Shown here: piece by piece, positions 1-8,143 of the stretch
How the letters are laid out: each line of letters starts with the position of its first letter
Position numbering within the stretch: the first letter of the stretch is position 1
Source: Pseudomonas sp. ISL-84
GTDB taxonomy: Bacteria > Bacillota > Bacilli > Bacillales > Cytobacillaceae
Assembly: GCA_018613035.1 (NCBI GenBank)
Contig: JAGGRA010000013.1
Coordinates: 1 to 64,000 of the forward strand
Reading direction: 5' to 3'
Length of the DNA stretch: 64,000 nt
Translations under genes and position numbers: made by a program
Notes under the pieces: model-generated
The model's input: the letters and a program-made list of their open reading frames with translations, nothing else
What the model was told of the DNA's origin: nothing
Databases searched by the model: none

Positions 1-84
1 ACAATTATATGGACTTTATCAGATACCTGTCACTTTTTATAAAAATACGTTTAAAAATCTGCTCATATTTGTTATACATTTAGT

Positions 85-107
85 CCTGCAAAGTGCAGGG
101 CTTTTTG
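85..107 (+). terminator. Intrinsic terminator of a gene left of the window
   Basis: A CCTGCA / TGCAGG hairpin with a 3-nt loop is followed by a GC and then five T residues. It would end a plus-strand transcript entering from the left edge. Confidence 0.6.
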
Positions 108-140
108 TTATGTAAGAATATTACAAAGTGCCACCTAATG

Positions 141-346
141 AGGTATGAGAATTAATAGGCGGAGTATTTCCGACTAATGTATATAGTGGAAGCTTGAGAA
201 GCAGAGATAAGTGGAGGAATTCCGGTTAACTGCTCTAAATAAGCCAAAATTCAAAGATTTGGATCATATAAGCGAAAAAACTCCGCTTATTCTTAAGGAA
301 ATATGGGTATTTCCCATTTTAAACGGAATTTTTCCTGTTATTTTTC
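141..346 (+). repeat. Long intergenic repeat, left copy
   Basis: About 205 bp with no convincing gene. The same sequence, roughly 80 percent identical by eye, occurs in reverse orientation at 63785-63984. Inside it a short motif of the type AGCGGAGAATTTCCGG recurs, and one segment can fold because AAGCG near 268 pairs with CGCTT near 290. The rest of the first 612 bases holds only the terminators at 85 and 582. The 74-codon open frame at 303-527 has no ribosome binding site and runs through the repeat, so it is not called. Confidence 0.8.
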
Positions 347-581
347 AAACACAGTGAAATCAATATCTAGTCAGTCCAATTTGCGAGGTAACAGAAATCT
401 CTGTAACCTACATCTCGAAATACAAATGGACCACATTTTCAAGCCTATTTTTATTATTATTCGCGTTATATCAATGGTGGGTTTTTCTAAAAAAAAATAT
501 CGGCTTCCAATATCAACAGCTTCTTAAATATCTGGTCAAGTTTCATCATCACCTACACCTATTTTATCATCAACTGACAAT

Positions 582-612
582 AAAAAACCGCTGCCTTCCC
601 GGCAGCGGTTTC
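582..612 (-). terminator. Terminator of the nosDLYF operon
   Basis: A perfect ACCGCTGCC / GGCAGCGGT stem with a TTCC loop sits directly after the nosF stop codon. On the minus strand it is followed by six T residues. Confidence 0.85.
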
Positions 613-1344
613 CTATTTGGCAACAGCCATTTGCCTTTCAAAGAAAACTTTTTCAAGTGAGACGTATCCTTCTTGGCTCTTCGTTAGCACATTAACTTTT
701 TCATGGTGAAGGAGTTTTCCATCCTCCAGAAAAACTGCCGTATCGGCTATTTCTTCTACCATTGATAAAATATGTGTTGAGAAAAGGATGGTTTTACCTT
801 TGTCGCGTTCTTCCCTTACAATCTCTTTAAAGCGGAAAACCCAGTAAGGATCAAGGCCGTTCGTCGGCTCATCCAGGATAAGAAGTGGCGCATCAGAAAG
901 GAGTGCCTGGGCAAAGGAGAGCCTCTGCTGCATCCCTTTTGAATAGTTTTTTACCATCCTGTTGCGGTCTTCGTATAATCCTACCTTTTTCAGCACACCC
1001 TCTGCACGGACCGTTTCAACCCCCTGCAGGGATGAATAGAAGGTTAAGATTTCCCATCCAGTCAACTGGCGGGGAAATGCCATGTCATCCGGCATATAGG
1101 AGAAGGAGGCTTTATACGTTTTGCTCGTCGGATCAGCAGGCGTTCCTTCCAATTGAAGACTTCCTCCTGATGGGTTCAATATGCCGGTCAGCATCTTAAT
1201 CAACGTGCTCTTTCCCGCACCGTTTCCGCCGCAGAGCGCGAGTATTTCCCCCTTTTGAATCGTGAAAGAAATGGGTCCAATTTTTTTATGCTCATGAAAT
1301 GATTTATTTATATTCACAAATTCCACTAAAGGTTCTTTACTCAT
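613..1344 (-). CDS. nosF: NosF-like ABC transporter ATPase
   Basis: A 243-residue cytoplasmic ATPase, the expected size for NosF. Walker A is GGNGAGKS at residues 39-46, the ABC signature is YSKGMQQ at about 134-140, and Walker B LLILDEP at about 154-160 is followed by TNGLD. In the nos system NosF powers the NosFY transporter, which supports copper-site (CuZ) assembly of nitrous oxide reductase together with NosD and NosL. It is the last gene of a four-gene minus-strand operon, overlaps nosY by 8 nt and ends at a strong terminator. The NosF assignment rests on the neighbours; alone it would be a generic ABC-2 type ATPase. Confidence 0.85.
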   Translation of the reverse strand: MSKEPLVEFVNINKSFHEHKKIGPISFTIQKGEILALCGGNGAGKSTLIKMLTGILNPSGGSLQLEGTPADPTSKTYKASFSYMPDDMAFPRQLTGWEILTFYSSLQGVETVRAEGVLKKVGLYEDRNRMVKNYSKGMQQRLSFAQALLSDAPLLILDEPTNGLDPYWVFRFKEIVREERDKGKTILFSTHILSMVEEIADTAVFLEDGKLLHHEKVNVLTKSQEGYVSLEKVFFERQMAVAK

Positions 1345-2161
1345 TTCCTACTCTCCTTTTTACCATCAGATTGCCCAATAGCAACGGCACAAGCACCCAC
1401 AGAAATGACGATACCGCAAACAATGCTTTCCCAGATGAACCGTTCGCCCATACCGTCAACTCATACAGGCTTGGCCCAAATACAGACGAACCATCCAGGG
1501 TGAGAATGGACCAAACCCTGATCAGTTCAACAGGATTCAGAAAAATCGATAATGAAAGCAATCCAATGATCCAATCCTTTGTGGCGAATAGGCTGATTCC
1601 CATAACAATAAATTCATAAAATAAGACCGCAAACGCCCAAATCACTAGACTGATGCCTAAAGCCTGGAACCTATTTTTCGAATAGAGACCAATCATGAAG
1701 GAAAGAGCCAAAAAGATGACTGCCAATAGCAAAGAAAGACAATAAAATAAGAGCAAGAATGGGACAGATGTGTCTCCCCTGCCCATAAACATTACAAGTG
1801 CCGCTGCTCCGTATCCAAACGAAATAACGGACCAAAGTGCAAGAAAGAGGCCGATAAATTTCCCCAATACGACAGTAGGGACAGAAACGGGATATGTCAA
1901 AAGGAGCAAGAGCCCCCTGTCTTCCTTTTCACCAGCTAAAAATAAGCTGCCTATAAGAAGAGCTATTAAGGGAACCAAAAGCAGATTTAAATTCAGCAGG
2001 CTGGCAATCATACGGCTGAATCCGTTAAAGCCAGATTCCCCTGACTGACCAAAATATGTGACAAACACTGCAAGGACCGTAAATAACAGGCCGAAGCTTC
2101 CGAGCCATTTGCTTCTTATGATGAGGGTCAGCTGATGCCGTGCAATTGAGAGAGCCGTCAT
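1337..2161 (-). CDS. nosY: NosY-like ABC-2 type permease
   Basis: About 274 residues with six hydrophobic segments and the ABC-2 permease pattern (GSLFLAGEKEDRGLLLLL after the second segment). It should form the membrane half of the NosFY exporter that works with NosD. An upstream GTG at 2176 would extend it, but I prefer the ATG at 2161: it overlaps the nosL stop as ATGA and has GGGGGTGGG a few bases upstream. The 4-nt overlap with nosL and 8-nt overlap with nosF suggest translational coupling. Confidence 0.82.
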   Translation of the reverse strand: MTALSIARHQLTLIIRSKWLGSFGLLFTVLAVFVTYFGQSGESGFNGFSRMIASLLNLNLLLVPLIALLIGSLFLAGEKEDRGLLLLLTYPVSVPTVVLGKFIGLFLALWSVISFGYGAAALVMFMGRGDTSVPFLLLFYCLSLLLAVIFLALSFMIGLYSKNRFQALGISLVIWAFAVLFYEFIVMGISLFATKDWIIGLLSLSIFLNPVELIRVWSILTLDGSSVFGPSLYELTVWANGSSGKALFAVSSFLWVLVPLLLGNLMVKRRVGNE

Positions 2162-2619
2162 TGTTCCCACCCCCACTTATGTTCCTGCAGCTTTTTATAG
2201 TTATATAGCTCACCCATTCCCTGCTGCCCGATATAGGCTTCTGCACCTTCCTGATCTCTAAACGTCACGACCCCATTTGCCATTGGTGTCCAAAAATCCG
2301 GATGGAAAGCATGATAAGCATCCTTTAATTCTACCCACTCGCCGGACTCTGAATCTCTTACATATTGTTTCGCTATTTCTTCAGCAGAAATGGTTTCACC
2401 TTTTTCTACAAAATCCGCCATACAGCCAATATCATCAAACTTATAAACATCTCCGTTTGTTGAGATAACCTCTGTTGCATAATGTTCATGGGCAATGCTC
2501 ATATTACAAATCTCGCAAACGTCTATTTCCGGATTAATCTCTTCAGGTTCAAACGTTTGCTCTTTCCCGCAGCCGGATAGAAGAGCGGCGGCTAATAACA
2601 TGGCAAAAAGATTTTTCAT
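2158..2619 (-). CDS. nosL: NosL-like copper lipoprotein
   Basis: A 153-residue lipoprotein with signal peptide MKNLFAMLLAAALLSGC (lipobox LLSGC). It is probably anchored to the outer face of the membrane. NosL proteins bind Cu(I) through a Cys/Met motif and deliver copper to the nitrous oxide reductase CuZ site; here the motif reads CEICNMS at about 34-40. The downstream pattern TNGDVYKFDDIGCMADF also fits the NosL family. It starts 1 nt after nosD ends. No nosZ target is present in the window. Confidence 0.85.
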   Translation of the reverse strand: MKNLFAMLLAAALLSGCGKEQTFEPEEINPEIDVCEICNMSIAHEHYATEVISTNGDVYKFDDIGCMADFVEKGETISAEEIAKQYVRDSESGEWVELKDAYHAFHPDFWTPMANGVVTFRDQEGAEAYIGQQGMGELYNYKKLQEHKWGWEQ

Positions 2620-2620
2620 C

Positions 2621-3973
2621 TTACTTTCTTCCTTTCATAATGATCCAAATAGAGAAAGCCATGAGAATTACTCCAAATAGCAGCAGCGATAATTGCCCTC
2701 TCTCCTCTTGGACATTTGTATGATCTAGCTTTACAGGTTGAATTAGCGGCTTTTGGTCATATACATTCGCTGTTCCGAGTGAAGGAAACATCGATTCTGC
2801 TTTGCTCCATAACTGGATAGCTGGACTTTCGAAATAAAATTGCCAATAAGGGCGGTTTTCCAAAATAGAGTCATAAAGGGAGCCGGCTTTATAAGGCTCT
2901 TCTCCAATACCATCACCAGTTAAATCAAAGCTGTTATAATCGTCCCAGTAATTCCCTTTTTCATCATGATCAAGACGCATGTCACTGCTTGCTACCTTAG
3001 AGGAAACAATATTGCCGATAAAGTTATTTTCACTAAGGGAATTTCGGGTGTTTTCTCCCTTAAACTCAAGCCCTACCTGATTGGCTGCAATCAAGTTATG
3101 ATGAATTACGGTGTTTGTGGCTTCCTCAAAATAAAGGCCTGTGCTGTTCCTTCTAATTTCGTTATTTTCCAGAGTGATGTCGGCCGAATCATAAATCAGT
3201 ATGCCATAACCTCTAAAATGGAATTGCTCAGTAATTTTATTTCTTTCAAACTGCAGCCTCTCTGAATCCATAACCATTAATCCTGTAATATTTTGCTCTA
3301 TAGTGTTATCGGCGGCTTCAATGTCCGAACTAAACATAAAGTGAAATCCGTACCGTGAATCTTTAATTGTATTGCTATATATTTTGCTATTTTTTGCAAA
3401 ATCAAAATAAATTCCATCCTGTACATTTTGAATGGTATTCTTTTCGATCACATTGCCTTCACCATAATAAAGATGAATGCCATTTCCCCTTTTAGAAAAA
3501 TGAGTATCATAGCTTTCTATCCAATTGTTTTGAATCAAATTGTCCGAACTTTTTTCTGTGTAAACTCCAACGGTGACGTCTGTTAAGCTGTTAGAATGGA
3601 TGGAGGCATCGTTTACATTTTTAAGATAAATCCCGCTGTCATTTTGGTTTTTACCGCTGTTGCGAATGGACAATCCTTGAATGGTCACATCATCCGCTTT
3701 AATGGTAATCACATTTCCCCGTCCTCCACCATCAAGTATCGCTCCATTCTCAGCTACCAGATTTATGGACTTAGAAATGGATATCGACTCTTTGTATAAG
3801 CCCTTTTCTACCTTAATCGTGTCGCCAGCCTTCGAATGGCTGATTGCTTTTTGGATGGAATCCCCTGGTACCACTATTTTTTCAGCCGCATTAGCCTGTG
3901 ATCCTATGGAAAGCAGGATTATGATCCAAATAGAAAACGTGATAAACCCCCTGCTGTTTTTAAACCCTTCCAT
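2621..3973 (-). CDS. nosD: NosD-like periplasmic copper-binding beta-helix protein
   Basis: A 450-residue exported protein. Residues 1-29 are a signal peptide (cleavage after SQANA), the body is a long series of right-handed parallel beta-helix repeats (NxIxxN patterns such as GVYTEKSSDNLIQNN), and a single membrane anchor lies near 428-446. NosD interacts with NosFY during CuZ assembly. The start has AAAGGAAGTGG upstream. It is first in the nosDLYF operon, and the next gene upstream is divergent marR, so nosZ and nosC, if present, lie elsewhere in the genome. Confidence 0.85.
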   Translation of the reverse strand: MEGFKNSRGFITFSIWIIILLSIGSQANAAEKIVVPGDSIQKAISHSKAGDTIKVEKGLYKESISISKSINLVAENGAILDGGGRGNVITIKADDVTIQGLSIRNSGKNQNDSGIYLKNVNDASIHSNSLTDVTVGVYTEKSSDNLIQNNWIESYDTHFSKRGNGIHLYYGEGNVIEKNTIQNVQDGIYFDFAKNSKIYSNTIKDSRYGFHFMFSSDIEAADNTIEQNITGLMVMDSERLQFERNKITEQFHFRGYGILIYDSADITLENNEIRRNSTGLYFEEATNTVIHHNLIAANQVGLEFKGENTRNSLSENNFIGNIVSSKVASSDMRLDHDEKGNYWDDYNSFDLTGDGIGEEPYKAGSLYDSILENRPYWQFYFESPAIQLWSKAESMFPSLGTANVYDQKPLIQPVKLDHTNVQEERGQLSLLLFGVILMAFSIWIIMKGRK

Positions 3974-4086
3974 AATCCACTTCCTTTACGCGTTATATCA
4001 CCTAATTTATCAAAAACTTGTGAGAGAACTTTGAAATTAATGTGGTTTTTCCATGAAGGAGCAGAGCGGAATTCCGATTGGGGCGG

Positions 4087-4130
4087 TAGACATTTTTTTG
4101 ATTACCGTGTATAGTTAGCTAGGTAACTAT
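4087..4130 (+). promoter_or_regulatory. marR promoter overlapped by a palindromic operator
   Basis: TAGACA (4087-4092) and TATAGT (4110-4115) are spaced by 17 nt. The near-perfect palindrome TAGTTAGCTAGGTAACTA (4112-4129, one mismatched pair) covers the -10 and start site, 18 nt before the marR ATG. This is a typical autorepression arrangement for a MarR dimer. Confidence 0.7.
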
Positions 4131-4147
4131 TTTAAGAAGGTGATTAA

Positions 4148-4576
4148 ATGTATTCTAATCAAAGCGAATTTTTTCACTCCATAAATCAATTTACTCGCCA
4201 TTTTTCCAAAGTACTCAATGAAAGTTTGGTGCCTCTGGGTTTGTATGCTGCACAATGGACGATTATCTATCGCCTTAAAACAGGCGGTCCCAGCACGCAA
4301 AAAGAACTTTCTGCCTACCTTGGCGTTGAAGCGCCAACTATGACTCGGACACTGGCCCGTTTAGAAAAATCCGGATGGGTTACAAGAACAGCCGGCAAGG
4401 ACAAACGTGAAAAAAAGATTTCCCTGACCGAAGCAGCTAATCAAGAATATGCCAATTGGCTCCAAGCCGTCCGCACAAACGAAAGCCATGTCCTGAACAA
4501 TATCACCGAAGAAGAAATCAACACCATGATCAAACTCATGGCGAAAATGAAAGAAAACATGGTACCAGGCACCTAG
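4148..4576 (+). CDS. MarR family transcriptional regulator
   Basis: A 142-residue winged-helix regulator. The recognition segment STQKELSAYLGVEAPTMTRT is at about 49-68, followed by LARLEKSGWVTR and the wing TAGKDKREKKISLT, as in MarR/SlyA proteins. AAGAAGGTG precedes the ATG. A palindrome over its promoter suggests autorepression. The MFS exporter 54 nt downstream is the likely regulated partner. The effector cannot be deduced. Confidence 0.88.
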   Translation: MYSNQSEFFHSINQFTRHFSKVLNESLVPLGLYAAQWTIIYRLKTGGPSTQKELSAYLGVEAPTMTRTLARLEKSGWVTRTAGKDKREKKISLTEAANQEYANWLQAVRTNESHVLNNITEEEINTMIKLMAKMKENMVPGT

Positions 4577-4611
4577 ACCAGTTGAAGAAAGTGGTATAGG
4601 TACCTGGTACC
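4561..4611 (+). promoter_or_regulatory. Long hairpin between marR and the MFS gene
   Basis: GGTACCAGGCACCTA (4561-4575) pairs with TAGGTACCTGGTACC (4597-4611), 14 of 15 positions, with a 21-nt loop. The left arm includes the marR stop codon. No T tract follows, so it is more likely an mRNA stability or processing element, or a dispersed short repeat, than a terminator. Confidence 0.6.
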
Positions 4612-4630
4612 AAATTGTTAGGAGGACAAC

Positions 4631-5827
4631 ATGAAGAAACAGCCGTTATGGACGAAGGATTTTTTGAGTATTTCGATTACTAGTTTTTTCTTATTTATGG
4701 GTTTTTATATTTTACTTACGACGCTTCCCCTTTATATTTTGGATGACTTAAGGGGGGACGAGACACAGGTTGGTCTGATTATATCGGTATTCCTGATTGC
4801 CGCTGTGATCAGCCGTCCATTTACAGGAAAGTGGATAGACGAGCTGGGCCGCAGGAAAATCTTGCTTGCTTCATTACTAGTCTTTGCAGTTTCATCCCTG
4901 CTTTATTTTTGGGCTGACTCAACTCCGACTTTGCTTGCATTGAGGTTCCTGCACGGAATCGGCTTTGGTATGGCAACGACAGCAACCGGAGCGATTGTCG
5001 CTGACATTATCCCCAATGAACGGAGAGGCGAAGGGCTTGGCTATTATGCGATGTTTATGAACCTGGCCATGGTTATCGGGCCATTTGCTGGCTTGACGAT
5101 TATTCAGTATGCAAACTTTGTATGGATTTTCGCTTTATGTACGGTTTTATCTTTCATAGCGCTTTTATTAGGTGCTTTTGTAAAAATGCCGCAAAGAGCC
5201 GTGAAAGCTGTCAAGCATCCCAAATTTACTCTTTCAAGCTTGTTTGAGAAAAATGCAGTTCCTGTAGCAATTGCAGCAGGCATCCTGGCATTTGCTTACG
5301 CAGGAATTCTTTCTTTTATTTCCGTTTATGCCAAAGAGTTAGGCCTGCTTGAAGCTGCAAGTTTCTTTTTTGTGGTTTATGCAGCGTTCATCATCATGTC
5401 CCGACCGTTCACGGGACGCTGGTTTGATACTTATGGTGAAAATAAAGTCATTTATCCAGGTATTATCCTGTTTGCCGCCGGATTATTTTTGCTTAGTCAG
5501 GCAAACGGCAGCTTTGTATTCCTGCTGTCCGGCGCAATTATCGGATTAGGCTACGGCACTATCGTTCCAAGCCTTCAAACAGTAGCGATCAAACAAGCCG
5601 ATCCATCGAAAAGGGGCCTAGCTACTTCTACCTTCTTCACACTATTTGATACTGGGATTGGATTAGGCTCCTATGTTTTGGGGATTCTAGCGGTTCAAAC
5701 TGGATTTTCAACCCTATATTTCATGCTTACAGGAGTTGCGCTGTTTGGCCTGTTCGTCTACTATTTGCTTCACGGGAAACAGAAAAAGCCGAACACTGTG
5801 CACTCTGAAGCTAATCTGCCGTTATAA
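4631..5827 (+). CDS. MFS transporter, probable drug or metabolite exporter
   Basis: A 398-residue, 12-segment major facilitator. The loop 2-3 motif is present as RPFTGKWIDELGRRK and repeated in the second half as RPFTGRWFDTYGENK. AGGAGG lies 6 nt before the ATG. Co-transcription with an autoregulated MarR gene suggests an efflux pump induced by its substrate. Comparable Bacillus genes are annotated YwoG/YfkF-like exporters, but the substrate is unknown. A terminator follows at 5850. Confidence 0.85.
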   Translation: MKKQPLWTKDFLSISITSFFLFMGFYILLTTLPLYILDDLRGDETQVGLIISVFLIAAVISRPFTGKWIDELGRRKILLASLLVFAVSSLLYFWADSTPTLLALRFLHGIGFGMATTATGAIVADIIPNERRGEGLGYYAMFMNLAMVIGPFAGLTIIQYANFVWIFALCTVLSFIALLLGAFVKMPQRAVKAVKHPKFTLSSLFEKNAVPVAIAAGILAFAYAGILSFISVYAKELGLLEAASFFFVVYAAFIIMSRPFTGRWFDTYGENKVIYPGIILFAAGLFLLSQANGSFVFLLSGAIIGLGYGTIVPSLQTVAIKQADPSKRGLATSTFFTLFDTGIGLGSYVLGILAVQTGFSTLYFMLTGVALFGLFVYYLLHGKQKKPNTVHSEANLPL

Positions 5828-5849
5828 CTTGTATAGCTGCTTAATCTGG

Positions 5850-5880
5850 AAAAGAGCCCATTGCGGCTCTTTTCTTTTGT
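5850..5880 (+). terminator. Terminator of the marR-MFS unit
   Basis: AAAAGAGCC / GGCTCTTTT stem with a 6-nt loop, continuing into a T-rich tail. Confidence 0.85.
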
Positions 5881-5921
5881 TGTTTGTCAACCCCTAATTG
5901 TGTATATTTTCTGAATATTTT

Positions 5922-5951
5922 TTGCCTTTTTTGTGAAATTTAGCATATAAT
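5922..5951 (+). promoter_or_regulatory. Promoter for the small protein gene at 6111
   Basis: TTGCCT and TATAAT separated by 18 nt, about 160 nt upstream of the 6111 start. No other gene lies between, so the transcript would have a long leader. Confidence 0.5.
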
Positions 5952-6110
5952 GTAATTAATATGTATGGAATTATAGGCTACACTTCTTCGAATGTCATCG
6001 TACAAAAAGAATGCGAATGATTTATCGAAGATCTCGCTCCTTCCATAACAATACACAACAGTGCCAAATCAACACTAGTTTTACAACAGCTTTCTTAAGG
6101 AGGTTAATAA

Positions 6111-6227
6111 ATGACAATCGTTCATATTTTGAACTTTTCTATTCCAATTGCATGTGTCTTTCTTTTTGGCATAATGTTGGACCGCATGTGCAAACCAGAC
6201 GGATCTGAACAAGAAGCAAACAAATAA
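6111..6227 (+). CDS. Small membrane protein (38 residues)
   Basis: This short frame encodes one hydrophobic helix (MTIVHILNFSIPIACVFLFG) and a charged tail (DRMCKPDGSEQEANK). A full AAGGAGG lies 7 nt before the ATG, a good promoter lies at 5922 and a clean terminator follows at 6243, so expression is likely. The family is not recognised. A single-pass small membrane protein acting on a larger partner is a guess only. Confidence 0.65.
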   Translation: MTIVHILNFSIPIACVFLFGIMLDRMCKPDGSEQEANK

Positions 6228-6242
6228 TAATTTTTTTGCATC

Positions 6243-6277
6243 GCCGCTGAATATATCAGCGCTTTTTTGTTTTTTTG
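6243..6277 (+). terminator. Terminator of the small protein gene
   Basis: CGCTGA / TCAGCG stem with loop TATAT, then CTTTTTTG and a further T run. Confidence 0.85.
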
Positions 6278-6393
6278 GCATCTCTTTTTGCCGATTTTGT
6301 TGGGGAATTTACTTATCCGCAGCTGGAAAATTAGTACATTTGTATGTTTAGATATTAATTAGGCATTTCAGTAATTCCACATTCATCCTTCAC

Positions 6394-6424
6394 CCAAAAA
6401 AGAAACCAGCCCTGCTAGGACTGA
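6394..6424 (-). terminator. motAB terminator
   Basis: CAGCCCT / AGGACTG stem (one G-T pair) overlapping the motB stop, followed on the minus strand by TTTCTTTTTT. Confidence 0.7.
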
Positions 6425-7212
6425 TTTCCCGTTCTCGGTAATATTAAAATTTCTACCCGTCTGTTTTTGGCTCTGCTATCTTTTGTTTTATTGTCGGAAA
6501 CCGGCTGGAATTCGCCAAATCCCTTTGCACTGAACCAGCGTGGATCCAGTTTATCGTGATGAAGGATCATTTTCATAAAGTTGACCGCCCGCATCACACT
6601 CAGTTCCCAGTTCGATTCAAAGCGGGAATTACGGATTGGAACATTGTCTGTATGTCCGCTGATAATGATATTCCGAGGCGGATCCATGACGAGGAGCTCT
6701 GCTATTTCATTAGCTATTTTTAAATCCTCGGTCCGAACCTCTGCACTTCCTGAGCTAAATAGGACATTATCTCTGATTGAAACAAGCAGCCCCTCTGTAG
6801 TTAAAGAGGTCTCCAGCTTGTCTGCCAGATTTTTATTCTCTATAAATGCCTTTACCTTTTGCTGAAGAGCGGCCAATTCCTCCTGGTCTGCAGCCTGCTT
6901 CTGCTGCTCATTTTCCAGCTTATCAAGCGCAGCCATTCCCTCCAGATCCTTGCTCTGTTTCTCTAATATAGCATCTGTTGATTGCATTTGACCTTCAGGC
7001 ATTGGGCTTGGAAATTCCAAGACACCTGTTCCGCCAGTGAAAACGTCATTGAATGCTTTCGATAACTTCTGAAACTTTTGTGCATCAACTGAACTCATGG
7101 CGAACAGGACAATAAAAAGAGCAAGCAGCAGGGTTAAAAGGTCAGCATATGGCAGAAGCCAGGATTCATCCATATGCTCGTCGTGATGCTGCTTCTTTTT
7201 ACGCTTACTCAT
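6415..7212 (-). CDS. motB: Flagellar stator protein MotB
   Basis: A 265-residue stator subunit. The charged N-terminus is followed by one transmembrane helix at about 21-42 carrying the ion-binding Asp24 (PYADLLTLLLALFIVLFA). A plug/linker region and a C-terminal OmpA-like peptidoglycan-binding domain (IISGHTDNVPI, SNWELSVMRAVNFM) come next. The DEHMDESW and FNDVFTGGTGVL segments match proton-type MotB of Bacillus better than sodium-type MotS. A longer frame to 7287 exists, but the ATG at 7212 overlaps the end of motA by 8 nt and gives the family N-terminus MSKRKKK. Confidence 0.95.
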   Translation of the reverse strand: MSKRKKKQHHDEHMDESWLLPYADLLTLLLALFIVLFAMSSVDAQKFQKLSKAFNDVFTGGTGVLEFPSPMPEGQMQSTDAILEKQSKDLEGMAALDKLENEQQKQAADQEELAALQQKVKAFIENKNLADKLETSLTTEGLLVSIRDNVLFSSGSAEVRTEDLKIANEIAELLVMDPPRNIIISGHTDNVPIRNSRFESNWELSVMRAVNFMKMILHHDKLDPRWFSAKGFGEFQPVSDNKTKDSRAKNRRVEILILPRTGNQS

Positions 7213-7999
7213 CCTTGTCCACGCTGCTTTCTTCAAGGAATTTTCTGCGTTCTCCTGATGGAAGATAAGAAGCCAATTTTTGTTCAATTATCCGCGGTGC
7301 TTCGCCTTCCAGGATGGACAGGATTCCTTCAATCATCATACTTTTCAGCTTTGCTTCCTGCTTAGATTTTCTCTTTAGCTTGTTGGCAAAAGGATGCCAA
7401 AGTACATATCCAGTGAAGATCCCCAGCAAAGTTGCAACGAATGCCGCACTAATGGCATGGCCCAAGCTGGTGGTATCATTCATATTTCCCAATGCTGCAA
7501 TCAATCCAATAACAGCCCCCAACACCCCCAGAGAAGGAGCATACGTGCCTGCCTGACTGAAAATCAAAGCCCCTGATTGGTGCCTTTCCTCCATGGCATC
7601 AATTTCTTCGCTTAGCACATCACGGATGTAGTCAGCGCTTTGACCGTCAACTGCTAGAGATAATCCATTTTTTAAGAAGGTGTCTTCAATTTCATTGGTT
7701 TTAACTTCAAGGGCAAGCAATCCTTCTTTTCTTGCAAGCTGAGCCCACTCTGAAAACATTTTGATCATTTCAGTAGGATTCATGAGCTTTTCTTCTTTAA
7801 ATAAGACTGCAAATATCTTTGGTACCCTTTTTATTTCACTCGTTGGAAAAGCAATGGCAACAGCTGCTGCCGTTCCCAAAATGATAATCAGGATCGCCGC
7901 AGGGTTAAGGAGAACTGCCGGACTTACCCCTTTATAAATCATCCCTACTCCAACCGCTATAAATCCCAAAATGATTCCTATTATTGTTGTTTTATCCAT
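7205..7999 (-). CDS. motA: Flagellar stator protein MotA
   Basis: A 264-residue protein with four membrane helices. The conserved GTYAPTLGVLGAVIGL-like segment (here TYAPSLGVLGAVIGLIAAL) and HAISAAFVATLLGIFTGYV are present. MotA and MotB together form the ion-conducting stator that drives flagellar rotation. I chose the ATG at 7999: AGGTG lies 8 nt upstream, and it gives MDKTTIIG, the family start. The frame also opens at a GTG at 8008. A separate motAB operon away from the flagellar cluster is normal in Bacillus. Confidence 0.95.
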   Translation of the reverse strand: MDKTTIIGIILGFIAVGVGMIYKGVSPAVLLNPAAILIIILGTAAAVAIAFPTSEIKRVPKIFAVLFKEEKLMNPTEMIKMFSEWAQLARKEGLLALEVKTNEIEDTFLKNGLSLAVDGQSADYIRDVLSEEIDAMEERHQSGALIFSQAGTYAPSLGVLGAVIGLIAALGNMNDTTSLGHAISAAFVATLLGIFTGYVLWHPFANKLKRKSKQEAKLKSMMIEGILSILEGEAPRIIEQKLASYLPSGERRKFLEESSVDKDE

Positions 8000-8104
8000 G
8001 CATGCCACACCTATCTATGTAGTCTAAGAAAACGGTATTGCTACTTACTATTAATTTCGGATATTTTTTACACTTCTTTAGGAAAAATCCCTTATAAATA
8101 TAAT

Positions 8105-8130
8105 AGGACAGGATCAATAGACCCTGTCCT
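8105..8130 (-). terminator. Terminator of the DDRR-repeat gene
   Basis: AGGACAGG / CCTGTCCT hairpin with a 10-nt loop just after the stop at 8144. The following minus-strand sequence is AT-rich rather than pure T. Confidence 0.6.
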
Positions 8131-8143
8131 GTAAACGCATTTT

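Noticed and set aside
303-527. 74-codon frame at the left edge
   Set aside because: Runs through the long intergenic repeat, no ribosome binding site, no protein-like features.
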